A stretch of DNA of 64,000 nt from NCBI RefSeq assembly GCF_002575655.3, contig NC_053040.3:151095148-151159147 (forward strand). The letters are read 5' to 3'. The stretch is from Aegilops tauschii subsp. strangulata. Taxonomy: Eukaryota > Streptophyta > Magnoliopsida > Poales > Poaceae. The notes beneath the pieces are model-generated. The model was not told the DNA's origin, made no database searches, and saw nothing but the letters and a program-made list of their open reading frames with translations. Positions 45,501 to 55,600 of this stretch are shown here, in pieces; position 1 is the stretch's first letter; each line of letters starts with the position of its first letter. The translations under genes were made by a program, and so were the position numbers.

Positions 45501-46325
45501 GGGACAAAATTTGTACCACGGCATGTTGGTGATGCTCCATGATAGCATGCCAAGTTCATGAATTTCAGATGAGTTTTGGATTTACTAGAATTTAAACCAG
45601 GCATCTCACTGTTTTGTCGGCAATCAACGGTGCCCTGGTGTTTGAAATTCATTCCCATTTCTTGCATGGGACCTAAGCATGCACCCAATGACAAAGATTT
45701 GATTTTTCAACGAATTTATATGCACTGGAGCATGCGCATGTAGTTCAAATTTGAATTATGCACATAAATGCATTGAAAACTCACTTAATGCATAAAAATG
45801 TCCAAACGAACCCCAAAAAATCACAAAAATTCACACAACACTCTTGTTGTTCTATGTTGACACGAGAAAAAAATCTTGAAAGCAATAAGAGGCAATGGAT
45901 ATCATTTTGTCCCCAAAGGTGGGACATTCCCTACCGAAAATCATCATGCTTGTTGTGAGAAGCTCCGGTTTGTCAGAAGCATATACCCAAACCTGCCCCA
46001 AATGGGACAAAATTTGTACCACGGCATGTTGATGCCGCTCCATGGTAGCATGCCAAGTTTCATGAATTTCAGACGAGTTTTGGATTTACTAGAATTTAAA
46101 AACCAGGCATCTTACTGTTTTGCCGGCAATCAACGGTGCCATGGTGTTTGAAATTCATTCCCATTTCTTGCATGGGACCTAAGCATGCACCCAACGACAA
46201 AGATTTGATTTTTCAACGAATTTATATGCACTGGAGCATGTGCATGTAGTTCAAATTTGAATTATGCACATAAATGCATTGAAAACTCACTTAATGCATA
46301 AAAATGTCCAAACCAACCCTGAATA
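42551..46325 (+). repeat. Satellite-like tandem array, about 7.5 units of 501-506 bp, with 1007-bp higher-order repeat
   Basis: The marker ttgcatgggacctaagcatg (first unit ttgcatggga) starts at 42641, 43147, 43650, 44154, 44655, 45161, 45662 and 46168, giving unit lengths 506, 503, 504, 501, 506, 501 and 506. The last four units form two near-identical dimers of 1007 bp (44154-45160 and 45161-46167). Each unit contains gttttggatttactagaatt and gccggcaatcaacggtgcc or variants. The array lies inside CACTA-1 between the captured gene and the 46782 gene. Conserved short open frames in both strands follow from unit conservation and are not claimed as genes. Confidence 0.95.
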
Positions 46326-46781
46326 ATTCCAATTCTTTTATGATCACTGCAGATAAAAGGTCTAGGAATTCAAACCCCGTCCATGGCCGCTGTGACCCCA
46401 TTATGTAATTCAAATCAAGACCAAAAATCAAGTAGATCCCACACATTTTATTATAACCAACCATGTGAGATGCAGCACAAAATATCTTTGGACCGTGTCT
46501 GAATAAGGGACCGTGTCTGATGACACTTTGTGCACCAGTTTTTTGGCTGAAGCGATTCCAAATTTTCGGCTTCCACAGAAATATACCTCCCCGCCCCCTC
46601 CCCCTTACCAAAAGCCACATTTCCCCTCTTTCTGCCTTCCTTTCCAAGTAGAAACCTTCACTCCTTGCTTACAACGCCGCCGCCTCCTCGCCGGCGAGCT
46701 TCCTTCATGTTGCTCGGCCTCGCCTATCCAGGCCGGTAATCCACACCCGACCCCCATCCTCCTTCTCCTTCCACATCCCAC
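46326..46781 (+). promoter_or_regulatory. Upstream region of the 46782 gene
   Basis: AT-rich sequence turning into C/T-rich leader sequence directly before the ATG. The word gaccgtgtctga occurs twice (46492, 46510). No clear TATA box was identified. Confidence 0.35.
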
Positions 46782-47282
46782 ATGGCCCGACCGCCGGCGC
46801 GAGCGCGACACCTTCCACCCAAATCACCGACCCCTCCACCAAATAAGCGCCGGCCTAAGCCATGGTGCAAGAAGTATAGCCAGGACCTCAAGGAGCATTT
46901 GGCAGCAGAGAAGCAAATCGCGGCCGCACGCGCAGATGAGGTCGCGATGGCTGCCATTCGTGCCGACCTCCATATCTTGGAGGAGCACCTCGCCGTCGAG
47001 GCCACCGTTGACGCCTCGCGCGCCAACGCCGCGACGCGGTTGGCTGCTTTAAATGACAGTTTGTGGCATTTTCTTGAGGCGACCATCGGTGCCTTCGACA
47101 AAGACTACAAGATGTTTTCTCAGCATGCACATGCTTACCTCATCTCGAGAGCCAGCAGGTTGGTGCCCGGAGCGGGTCATGCAACTCACCACTACAACGA
47201 GGGCACCCACGATGCGGAGGCCTCGCCCTCTTCCATATCCAAGGAGCTAATCGTCATCGATATCTCCGACAATGAGGAGTAG
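46782..47282 (+). CDS. CACTA-1 small ORF, 166 aa, basic N-terminus, helical middle, SIM-like C-terminus
   Basis: ATG 46782 (context cccacATGGCC) to TAG 47280-47282. Not assigned to a named family; position and style suit the accessory (TNPA-like) gene of a CACTA element. Residues 1-30 are Pro/Arg-rich (PPARARHLPPKSPTPPPNKR). Residues about 35-105 are Ala/Glu/Leu-rich and predicted helical (AAEKQIAAARADEVAMAAIR). The tail SKELIVIDISDNEE matches the SUMO-interacting pattern of a hydrophobic core followed by Ser-Asp and acidic residues. The frame is undamaged. A separate exon set with B3-like sequence lies 0.8-1.2 kb downstream, and I could not show that it is spliced to this ORF. Confidence 0.6.
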   Translation: MARPPARARHLPPKSPTPPPNKRRPKPWCKKYSQDLKEHLAAEKQIAAARADEVAMAAIRADLHILEEHLAVEATVDASRANAATRLAALNDSLWHFLEATIGAFDKDYKMFSQHAHAYLISRASRLVPGAGHATHHYNEGTHDAEASPSSISKELIVIDISDNEE

Positions 47283-47557
47283 CTTGTCTTATTTTCTCAC
47301 TATAAGGACCCATGTTCAGTTTGCTAGCTATTGCCTTTCCTTAACAAATTCTAGTGAATTGTGCTATCTACTTTTACCATGCAATCTTATGCTATAGTGT
47401 ATATGTTATATATGTCGTGCAATGTGGTGTTCAATTAACTGCTTGGTTCAATTCTGCAAATGTGATGTTCAATTCTTCTATTAGGAGTATGTTATATTGT
47501 TTAATTGGTGTTTACTTAACTGCTTGGTTCATTTGTTGTGGCTTGGTTCACTTGTTG

Positions 47558-47950
47558 TGGTGTTTAGTTAACTGCTTGGTTCAATTCTGCAATGCGATGT
47601 TCAATTGTTGTGGATGCATTCTGTTATTGTATACCATGTGAGGAATAAATCGAATTTGGCTGTACTAAATACATGAGAAACAAATACAATTGCTATATTT
47701 CCAAGTTTGTTAAGCATGCTTGGTTTGGTTAACTACCTGATCTTCTATTAGGAGTATGTTATATTGTGCAATGTGGTGCTCAGTTAACATTTGGTTCATT
47801 TGTTGTGGTGTTTAGTTAACTGCTTGGTTCAATTCTGCAATGCGATGTTCAATTGATGTGGCTGCATTCTGTTATTGTATACCATGTGAGGAATAAATCG
47901 AATTTGGCTGCACTTAATACATGAGAAGCATATACAAGTGCTATATTTCC
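47558..47950 (+). repeat. Direct repeat of about 147 bp, offset about 247 bp
   Basis: The segment from ggtgtttagttaactgcttg through gaggaataaatcgaatttgg to ctatatttcc occurs at about 47558-47705 and about 47805-47950 with few differences. It lies in the AT-rich tract between the 46782 ORF and the B3-like exon, possibly an intron or intergenic spacer. Confidence 0.8.
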
Positions 47951-48115
47951 TAGTTCTTAATCATGCTTGGATTGGATAAATGGGTTTTCCATGTGGCTTG
48001 AATTAATCTTATGAATCTACAATGTGCTTATTTATTATCAACATATTTTACTGATAGCATGCGAACCCTTACTTAACCTGATGACTAACTACCTTATATG
48101 TGTTGTAGGGAAACA

Positions 48116-48473
48116 ATGGGAAGCACTGAGGTTTACAAGATGGTACTAACTATTATACCTTGCGTTTTTGTATTCCTTTGCCCCATTTCCAATATAGAGA
48201 AGATATTTATGCACATCCTTGTTTTCAGGCTTCACTGATGATTACCTCTCAAACCACCTCTGTGGTCAGGAGGCGAGGAAATTTTTCATACAACACCCAC
48301 GGTTCAATATTGAAGTGTTCTTGAAGAGGTCGAAGGATGGACGGTCAATCGTCCACAGGCACTAGCCTAAAGTTGCAAAGACCTTTAACATGAATGAAGC
48401 CTCAATATTCGCCTTCCGCTTCAGCAGTTTTCCAGATGAGATGCATCTCTCTATGTACCATCTGAGATGCTAA
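48116..48473 (+). pseudogene. B3-like domain exons in CACTA-1, broken by a stop
   Basis: A short exon begins ATG 48116 (MGSTEVYKM) and stops at a donor-like gtacta after 48142. An acceptor tttcag (48223-48228) precedes an open frame 48231-48473 that reads FTDDYLSNHLCGQEARKFFI, FNIEVFLKRSKDGRSIVHRH, a TAG at 48363-48365, and then VAKTFNMNEASIFAFRFSSF before TAA. The second half resembles the end of plant B3 DNA-binding domains (a …GxIxxFxF… strand pattern); this is inference. The visible splice pair does not keep the reading frame, so the gene is probably dead. Confidence 0.5.
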
Positions 48474-48759
48474 TTTCTAAAGGTTCTAGATGTTGCATGT
48501 GAAACTTGCTGTTGGTGCAGTTGTGTAATGGGGTAGCTGAGTGCTGAAGCTATATCATGTTGTACTCCGATGTATTTCAATTATGAAATCCTGCTTCCTT
48601 AATATGGAAATGGAATATATTATGTGCTTAATATGAATGTCAGTTAGATTAGTAAATGGATTATTAATAATAGCGCAATTAGCCCGCTAATTGGCCAATT
48701 AGCTTGCTAATTGGGTTTTCCTATTGCAAATGGTTAATGAGAAACCACTGTGGGCGATG

Positions 48760-49196
48760 ACCTCAGGCAACGCACACAGTTTCTAGGAATAAACCGTGTT
48801 GGATCAATGAACAATCACATATGACATTCTCTTCAAAAATGTTTGCGTTACGCCACCGTGCGCAAACGTTTTCCCTGGAGCGACTGTGTGGGATGTACAT
48901 ATGAACAGAAATGTTTAGCGGGGAGTGTCTGTGTGGGATGTACTTGCGACCGGAAACAATTTCGCTGTATAATTGTATTTTTTTAGCTATATTGTATGTA
49001 TTTCTGTATTTGCGCGCTCGTCGGTCGCACACGACCTCATTTTGTCAAACGTGTGTCCCAGGAGGGCATATCCCCGACGGTTTCTGGGTCGTGTGGGAAG
49101 GACCCCCCTATCGCCCACACGCACTTGGCGACGGTTCCAGATGCCGTCACGGAAAGGGGTTAAAAACCGTTTGTTTAGGACCGACGCGCACCAGTG
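48760..49196 (-). repeat. CACTA-1 right subterminal region and terminus
   Basis: The sequence contains repeated words such as tgtgtgggatgtac (twice, about 48886 and 48930) and gcgcaaacgtttt. It ends …gcgcaccagtg at 49196, the inverted counterpart of the CACTA left end. The target duplication ttc follows. Confidence 0.75.
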
Positions 49197-50045
49197 TTCT
49201 TTGACTGATCCATTTTGAACTCCTTCAAAATCTTATAAAGGTATGTACTCATCGAAAGTCTTATCAAGTGTCTTGATCTATCTTTATAGATCTTGATGCC
49301 CAATATGTAAGTAGCTTCACCGAGGTCTTTCTTTGAAAAACTCCTTTCAAACACTCCTTTATGCTTTCTAGAAAATTCTACATCATTTCCGATCAACAAT
49401 ATGTAGTTCACATATACTTATCAGAAAGGTTGTAGTGCTCCACTCACTTTCTTGTAAATACAGGCTTCACCGCAAGTCTGTATAAAACTATATGCTTTGA
49501 TCAACTCATCAAAGTGTATATTCCAACTCTGAGATGCTTGCACCAGTCCATAAATGGATCGCTAGAGCTTGCACAGTTTGTTAGCACCTTTAAGATCGAC
49601 AAAACCTTCTGGTTGCATCATATACAACTCTTCTTTAATAGATCCATTAAGGAATGCAGTTTTGACATCCATTTGCCAGATTTTATGAAATGCGGCAATT
49701 GCTAACATGATTCGGACAGACTTAAGCATTGACACGAGTAAGAAAATCTCATTGTAGTCAACACCTTGAACTTGTCGAAAACCTTTCGCAACAAGTCAAG
49801 CTTTGTAGACAGTAACATTACGGTCAGCGTTAGTCTTCTTCTTGAAGATCCATTTATTTTCTATGGCTTGCCGATCATCTCAAAGTCCACACTTTGTTCT
49901 CATACATGGATCCCATCTCAGATTTCATGGCCTCAAGCCATTTCGCGGAATCTGGGCTCATCATCGCTTCCTCAAAGTTCGTAGGTTCGTCATGGTCTAG
50001 TAACATGACTTCCAGAACAGGATTACCGTACCACTTTGGTGCAGA
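49197..50045 (-). pseudogene. Copia reverse transcriptase, degenerate
   Basis: The minus strand encodes YILLIGNDVEFSRKHKGVF, FSKKDLGEATYILGIKIYKD and upstream fragments of the reverse transcriptase, in frames broken by stops. The stretch is continuous with 16366 once CACTA-1 is removed. It lacks an intact catalytic segment. Confidence 0.75.
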
Positions 50046-50879
50046 TCATACTCTAGTTGACCTATGAGGTTCGGTAGTAACTTGATCTGAAGTTTCATGA
50101 TCATCATTATTAGCTTCCTCACTAGTTGGTGTAGGCATCATGAGAACGGATTTCTCTGATGAGCTACTTTCCAATTCGAGAGAAGGTACAATTACCTCAT
50201 CAAGTTCTACTTTCCTCCCATTCACTTCTTTCGAGAGAAACTCCTTCTCTAGAAAGGATCCATTCTTAGCAACAAAGATCTTGCCTTCGGATCTGTGATA
50301 GAAGGTGTACCCAACAGTTTCTTTTGGGTATCCTATGAAGACGCACTTCTCCGATTTGGGTTCGAGCTTATCAAGCTGAAGCTTTTTCACATAACCATCG
50401 CAACCCCAAACTTTAAGAAATGATAGCTTAGGTTTCTTGCCAAACCACAGTTCATACGGTGTCATCTCAACGGATTTAGATGGTGCCCTATTTAACGTGA
50501 ATGTAGCTGTCTCTAATGCATAACACCAAAATGATAGTGGTAAATCGGTAAGAGACATCATAGATCGCACCATATCTAATAAAGTATGGTTATGACATTC
50601 GGACACACCATTACGCTGTGGTGTTCCAGGTGGCGTGAGTTGTGAAACTATTCCACATTGTTTTAAATGAAGGCCAAACTCGTAACTCAAATATTCGCCT
50701 CTGCGATCAGATTGTAGAAACTTTATTTTCTTGTTACGATGATTCTCCACTTCACTCTGAAATTCTTTGAACTTTTCAAACGTTACAGACTTGTGTTTCA
50801 TTAAGTAGATATACTCATATCTGCTCAAATCATCTGTGAAGGTCAGAAAAATAACGATACCCGTCGCGAGCCTCAACAC
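50046..50879 (-). pseudogene. Copia integrase core, 277 codons open
   Basis: On the minus strand the frame reads FLTFTDDLSRYEYIYLMKHK, FLQSDRRGEYLSYEFG, GTPQRNGVSECHNHTLLDMV and LPLSFWCYALETATFTLNRA, the DDE integrase of Angela/BARE-type copia elements. SDRRGEY stands where the family has SDRGGEY, a substitution beside the second catalytic Asp. The last catalytic Glu lies in the GVSECHN segment. The C-terminal part (EANNDDHETSDQVTTEPHRS) is the linker to reverse transcriptase. It is the longest intact coding piece of this element. Confidence 0.85.
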
Positions 50880-51088
50880 TCATTGGACCGCATACATCCG
50901 TATGTATTATTTCCGATAAGTCAGTTGCTCGCTCCGTTGTTCCGTAGAACGGAATCTTAGTCATCTAGCCCATGAGGCATGGTTCGCAAGCATCAAGTGA
51001 TTCATAATCAAGTGATTCCAAAAGCCCATCAGCATGGAGTTTCTTCATGCGTTTTACACCAATATGACCTAAATGGCAGTGCCACAAA
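50880..51088 (-). pseudogene. Copia pre-integrase region, cut by CACTA-2
   Basis: On the minus strand the stretch matches the Angela region at 22427-22500 (gtttgtggcactgccattta, then ggtcatattggtgtaaaacg). It stops at 51088 where CACTAAAAAAATACAC begins. Confidence 0.75.
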
Positions 51089-51803
51089 CACTAAAAAAAT
51101 ACACTTATGTGATGATACGTGTTTGTCACAATAGGTCACGTTTTCTGTCATGCATGTACATCCATGACAAATTTATGACAGAATCAAGATAGTCATACAT
51201 GTGTTGTCGTAGAAGTGTTCCATGACATTACCAAAATTATCATCACGGAAGTGTCCACTTCCATGACGACAAATCACGCGTCACAGAAGTGCTTTTGTCA
51301 AGGGTGACCGACACGTGGTATCCACCGTAACGGAACGCCTTTAAGCTATCGGGTCCAGTTTTGGATCCGATAACCCGTTAACAGCCCGGACCAATGGGGA
51401 TTTTCCACGTGTAAAATCATCATTGGCCGGAGGAAACACGTGTTGCCTCACCGTTGGGACAGATGTCATCCACTCATTGGACAGGAGGCGCCTATGATAG
51501 GTTGACACATGGCACGGCCCAACAGTGGCCCATTCCGGTGAAAAAGGCCGGCCCAGTAAAAAATAGCAGGCCGGCCCATATAAGGCCTACTTGTGTCAGG
51601 TCCATTTAAGCCCACGGCCCATACGAGATGTGCCAATTCGGCCCGTCAACGGCCCGTTAAAGATTTGACACCATTGCAGCCTATCATCAGTTCGAGCCTG
51701 TTAATAGCCCGCTATATATTTGGGCTCAATATCGGCCCGATGAGATGTCGTCCTGTTAACGGCCCATTCAGTGGATGGGCCAATTTTCACGATGTACATC
51801 TTT

Positions 51804-52247
51804 CGGCCTTTTAGCGACCCATTTAAATATTGGGCTAATTTCTGGCCCGGTGTGTCTTTCAGCCTGTTGACGGCCCATAAATCAGTTGGGCCATTTGTAG
51901 TCGGACCTGAGTTTCGGCCTTTTAGTGACCCATTTAAGTGTTGGGCCAATTTCCAGCCCGGTATGTCTTTCAGCCTAGTGTTGGCCCATATATCTGTTGG
52001 GGCATTTGTAGTCGGACCTGAGTTTTGGCCTTTTAGCGACCCATTTAAGTGTTGGGCCAATTCCCGTCCCTGTGTGCCTTTCAGCCTGTTAACGGACCAT
52101 AAATGAGTTGGGCCATTTGTAGTCGGACCTGAGTTTTGGCCTTTTAACGACCCATGCCCTTCATGGTCCAATACCAGCCCGGTTTCTCTTTCGGCCTGCT
52201 AAAGGCCCACAACATAGTTGGGCCATTTACAATACGACCTGACTTTC
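51804..52247 (-). repeat. CACTA-2 subterminal repeats, 111-bp units
   Basis: Units containing ggccttttagcgacccat start at 51804, 51915, 52026 and 52137. Each carries tcggacctgagttt or a variant and gttgggccatttgtagtcgg. The unit length is a multiple of three, so the minus strand shows an open frame (52171-51701) with a 37-residue repeating peptide (SLKGQNSGPTTNGPT); this is a by-product. Confidence 0.85.
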
Positions 52248-52677
52248 AGCCTCTTAGCGGCCCATGCTCTTCATGGTCCAGTACAAGCCCGCTATCTCTT
52301 TCGGCCTGCTAAAGGCCCACAGTATAGTTGGGCCATATGTAGCCCGAACTTAGTAACGGCCCGTGAAATCAATTGGGCCCACCTATTGCCCGCTTTGATG
52401 TCAGCCTGTTAACGACCCGGGAGTTAAGAGGGCCGACCATTAACTTTTGGCCTGGTAACGGCCCATTAACTTAATGGGACCACCAAAGTTCGTACATGTC
52501 TTTAGGCCAAATTAGATAATTTAAGCCCATTACGACCAGCAATTATGCACAGGACCAAAACCGATCAAGCAAAGGTACGGCATACAGGGAAAACGTTGCA
52601 CATCCATCATATATTACAGGAAATTACATCCACTCGGCAATCAAAGATTGATGCCAGTGCAAATAAATGAACAGAAC

Positions 52678-55600
52678 CTAACGATCTACAACGTCACAAT
52701 CTGCAACCTCAGCACGGATGACGCCCATAAGCATGTGGGCAAGTTCTTGCTGCTTTGCTACACTGTCTCTGAAAACATTGATCAGTTGTTGTGTCGCATG
52801 ACTCTGCACCTCTAATTCGTCCACCATTTCCATCATTCCTTCAGTCATTAATTGGTTCACAAACATACATTTTTTCCGTTGCATGAGAGAGAGAGGATAC
52901 TGAACAGATTCAGATGGTGATTTTGGCAGGCTTGTACTATTGATAGTGGAGAGTGTCTCGACCACTGCATAATAACATAAATTAGGAGGGGAACCAAACA
53001 GATTAATCATGAGTTATTGGCATATTACCTGGCCTAGATTTATTGGAAAGAAACAATGGGGTTGCCTTGCTGTTTTCAGAGTTTGTCTTCTTATCTTCAG
53101 CAGCCTGCACCAAATTAAGACACTAGCATTGCTATCATTGGCCAAGTCAGATAATAGGAAAGCAACATTGGCACAACGAACGTTTGGGCAACTAGCCAAC
53201 ACCAAATTAACACAATATGGCACAGCTATCATCAGCCAGGTAAGGTAATACGAAAGCAACATTGACACAATGAATGAATGGGCAACCAGAGCAGCACTAC
53301 AATTCAGTAATGTGGATGATATGAGATAGTACACTCATGCAGCTCAGTATGCAAAACTACCAGGCAGTTTTCTTTACAAAAATCAACATTAGCGCCTTTA
53401 ACATTTTGCTACAACTAATTTTAGATCAGACAAAGGTTGGATTCACGCCGATTAACAAAATACATGCTGATGTAAAAATATAATGATATACAACAGGTAC
53501 TTACATCGGAATTGGAGCACAGAGAATTCCCGCAAGATATTTTCCTCGAATACAATGCCAATGAAGGAAATCTTCTATCATTTAACCTTATTTCTAAAAG
53601 AGAGATGAGTAAGAAACATGTAGAAAATATGATCAGAATGCTATAAAATTTCATGATGCGAGGATACGCACACGCTTCTTAGAATGGAGTTGACATTCTT
53701 TTGCTGGACTGGAGCGGACTAGTTCTTTGGCCACTGGAATCTGCTTATTATCAGTGGGAGTTGGGTTTCTCTCTGCTAGAGCAGTATCTATGAAAAATGG
53801 AGTTGGTTTATTATCTCCTGGCGTTTGGATCTTTTGCAAAGACCTGGTTTGTAACCCTTCAGATTCTAACATAGCCGTGTTCCCCTTGCATGCCTTATAT
53901 AGAAGAATGGTGCTTCAATTATAAAACATGCTACAGCAGAGATGGAATAGGTACTGAAGAATAGAAAGGCATGACATATTGACATGTATTCCCTCCATCC
54001 GGAAATAAATGGATGGGTCTAGGCATATTTCAGTTCTAGATACATCCAGTTTTATCCATTTCTATGACATGTAATCCGGACGGAGGGAGTATGATGTAAG
54101 AGCTAGGGATACGATAGGACAACACAGTAAAAAAACACTGAAACCCCACTACAGAACCAAAGTAATCAAACCCACTGATATGAGATAGTACACGCATGCA
54201 GCTCAGGATGCAAAACTACCAGGCAGTTTTCCTTACAAAAATCAACATTGTGGCCTTTAATCATACATTTTGCTACAACTAAATTTGGATCAGATAAAGG
54301 TTGGATTCACGCCGATTAACAAAATACATGCTGATGTAAAAATATAGTGATATACAACAGGTACTTACATCTGCATTGGAGTACAGAGAATTCCTGCAAG
54401 AATCTTTCCTCACAGACGATACCAGTGCAGAAATTCTTCTATCTGTTAAGCTTATTTTCTAAAAGAGAGATGGGTAAGAAACATGTAGAAAATATGATCA
54501 GCATGCTATAAAATTTCATGATGCAAGGATACGCACACGCTTCTTAGAATGGAGTTGACATATTTTTGCTGGACTGGAGCGGACTAGTTCTTTGGCCACT
54601 GGAATCTGCTTATTATCAGTAGGAGTTGGGTTTCTCTGTGCTGGAGCAGTATCTATAAAAACTGGAGTTGGTTTATTATCTCTTGGCGTTTGGATCTTTT
54701 GCAAAGACCTGGTTTGTAACCCTTCTGATTCTAACATAGTCGTCTTCCCCTTGCATGCCTTGTATAGAAGAATGGTGCTTCAATTATAAAACATGCTACA
54801 ACAGAGAGATGGAATAGGTACTGAAGAATAGAAAGGCATGACATATTGACATGTATTCCCCCCATCCGGAAAAAATGGATGGGTCTAGGCGTATTTTAGT
54901 TCTAGATACATCCTTTTTTATCCATTTCGGCAACATGTAATCCGGACGGAGGGAGTATGGTGTAAGAGCTAGGGATACGACAGGACAACACAGTAAAAAA
55001 ACACTAGTTGAATGTAAAACTGTATGCTAGCGGAATACGTACAGAAAAAACTAAGGCAACATACACGTGTATGATTGGGAAACTAAGATGGCATTGCAAC
55101 AGAGCACTAGAACAGCACTTCAATGTAAAAAAACATGGTATGGTAGACAGATGAAGTACATACTGATGAATAACAATCCATAAGATATTCAGAAGCATGA
55201 TGTCCAAATTAAGCAGATGGCATTGCGATAGAGCAAGGACCTTGTGTGGTGAAGAGGATTCAACATCTTTCTGCAAGTCTTCTGAAGAACTGCCTTTACA
55301 TGTTCCATCATATTGGGTATCAATGACATCAAGTTTATTGGCCTTTACATTGCTCCGTGAGGTTCTTGTGGATATATCAGTGTGTGCAATTATATCTGGC
55401 ATGCATGGAAGACAACTAGTAGTTAGATTTATGTAATGAGTGCCTGTAGGAGACGACATAAATAGTACGACTGGGGTTAATTAGCAGCAACAAGTCTCAA
55501 AAACTAAAGGGAGAACACAGATGAAAGCTACAGAATATGTATCGTTTGTACTCGAGATTAACTAGATGGCACAGAAAAGTATTAAAGAACAACATAGGTA

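Larger units (their letters stand above)
16367..49196. mobile_element. CACTA-1: 32.8-kb CACTA (En/Spm-type) DNA transposon
   Basis: The left end is CACTACTGCAGG (16367) and the right end is CACCAGTG (49196), so both termini have the CACTA/TAGTG-like ends. A 3-bp target duplication, ttc, flanks it (16364-16366 and 49197-49199). Removing it joins the copia pol sequence exactly. The left subterminal region has four 84-85-bp repeats (16530-16866). No TNPD-type transposase is visible, so the copy is probably non-autonomous. It carries a captured F-box/FBD gene, a 504-bp tandem array and a small gene at 46782-48473. Net length without the two LTR retrotransposons is about 10.3 kb. Confidence 0.85.
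9310..51088 (-). mobile_element. Angela/WIS-type copia retrotransposon, minus strand, split by three insertions
   Basis: Pieces in order along the + strand: 3' LTR part 9310-10395, LTR remainder 15034-15702, RNase H side 15703-16366, reverse-transcriptase side 49197-50045, integrase 50046-50879, pre-integrase zinc-finger region 50880-51088. The gaps are a solo LTR (10396-15033), CACTA-1 (16367-49196) and, from 51089, CACTA-2. Joins are clean: removing each insertion with one copy of its target duplication (gtatg, ttc) gives continuous copia sequence that parallels the Angela copy at 24361-24440. Gag, primer site and 5' LTR are not in the window. Confidence 0.85.
53318..55004 (-). repeat. Tandem duplication of about 865 bp within the CACTA-2 gene
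   Basis: The segment from gatatgagatagtacac to cagtaaaaaaacact occurs at about 53318-54135 and about 54178-55004. It includes one exon pair (53893-53668 and 54758-54533, 865 bp apart) and one Stowaway MITE in each copy. The two copies differ at several percent of positions, so the duplication is not recent. Confidence 0.85.

Noticed and set aside
42737..46151. Conserved 66-91-aa open frames repeating through the 504-bp array
   Set aside because: They follow the repeat unit, occur on both strands and show no domain. Conservation is explained by unit homogenisation.
51701..52171. 156-aa minus-strand frame with a 37-residue repeating peptide
   Set aside because: It is the translation of the 111-bp CACTA-2 subterminal repeats; 111 is divisible by three, so any open unit gives a repeating peptide. 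It has no start context or splice structure.
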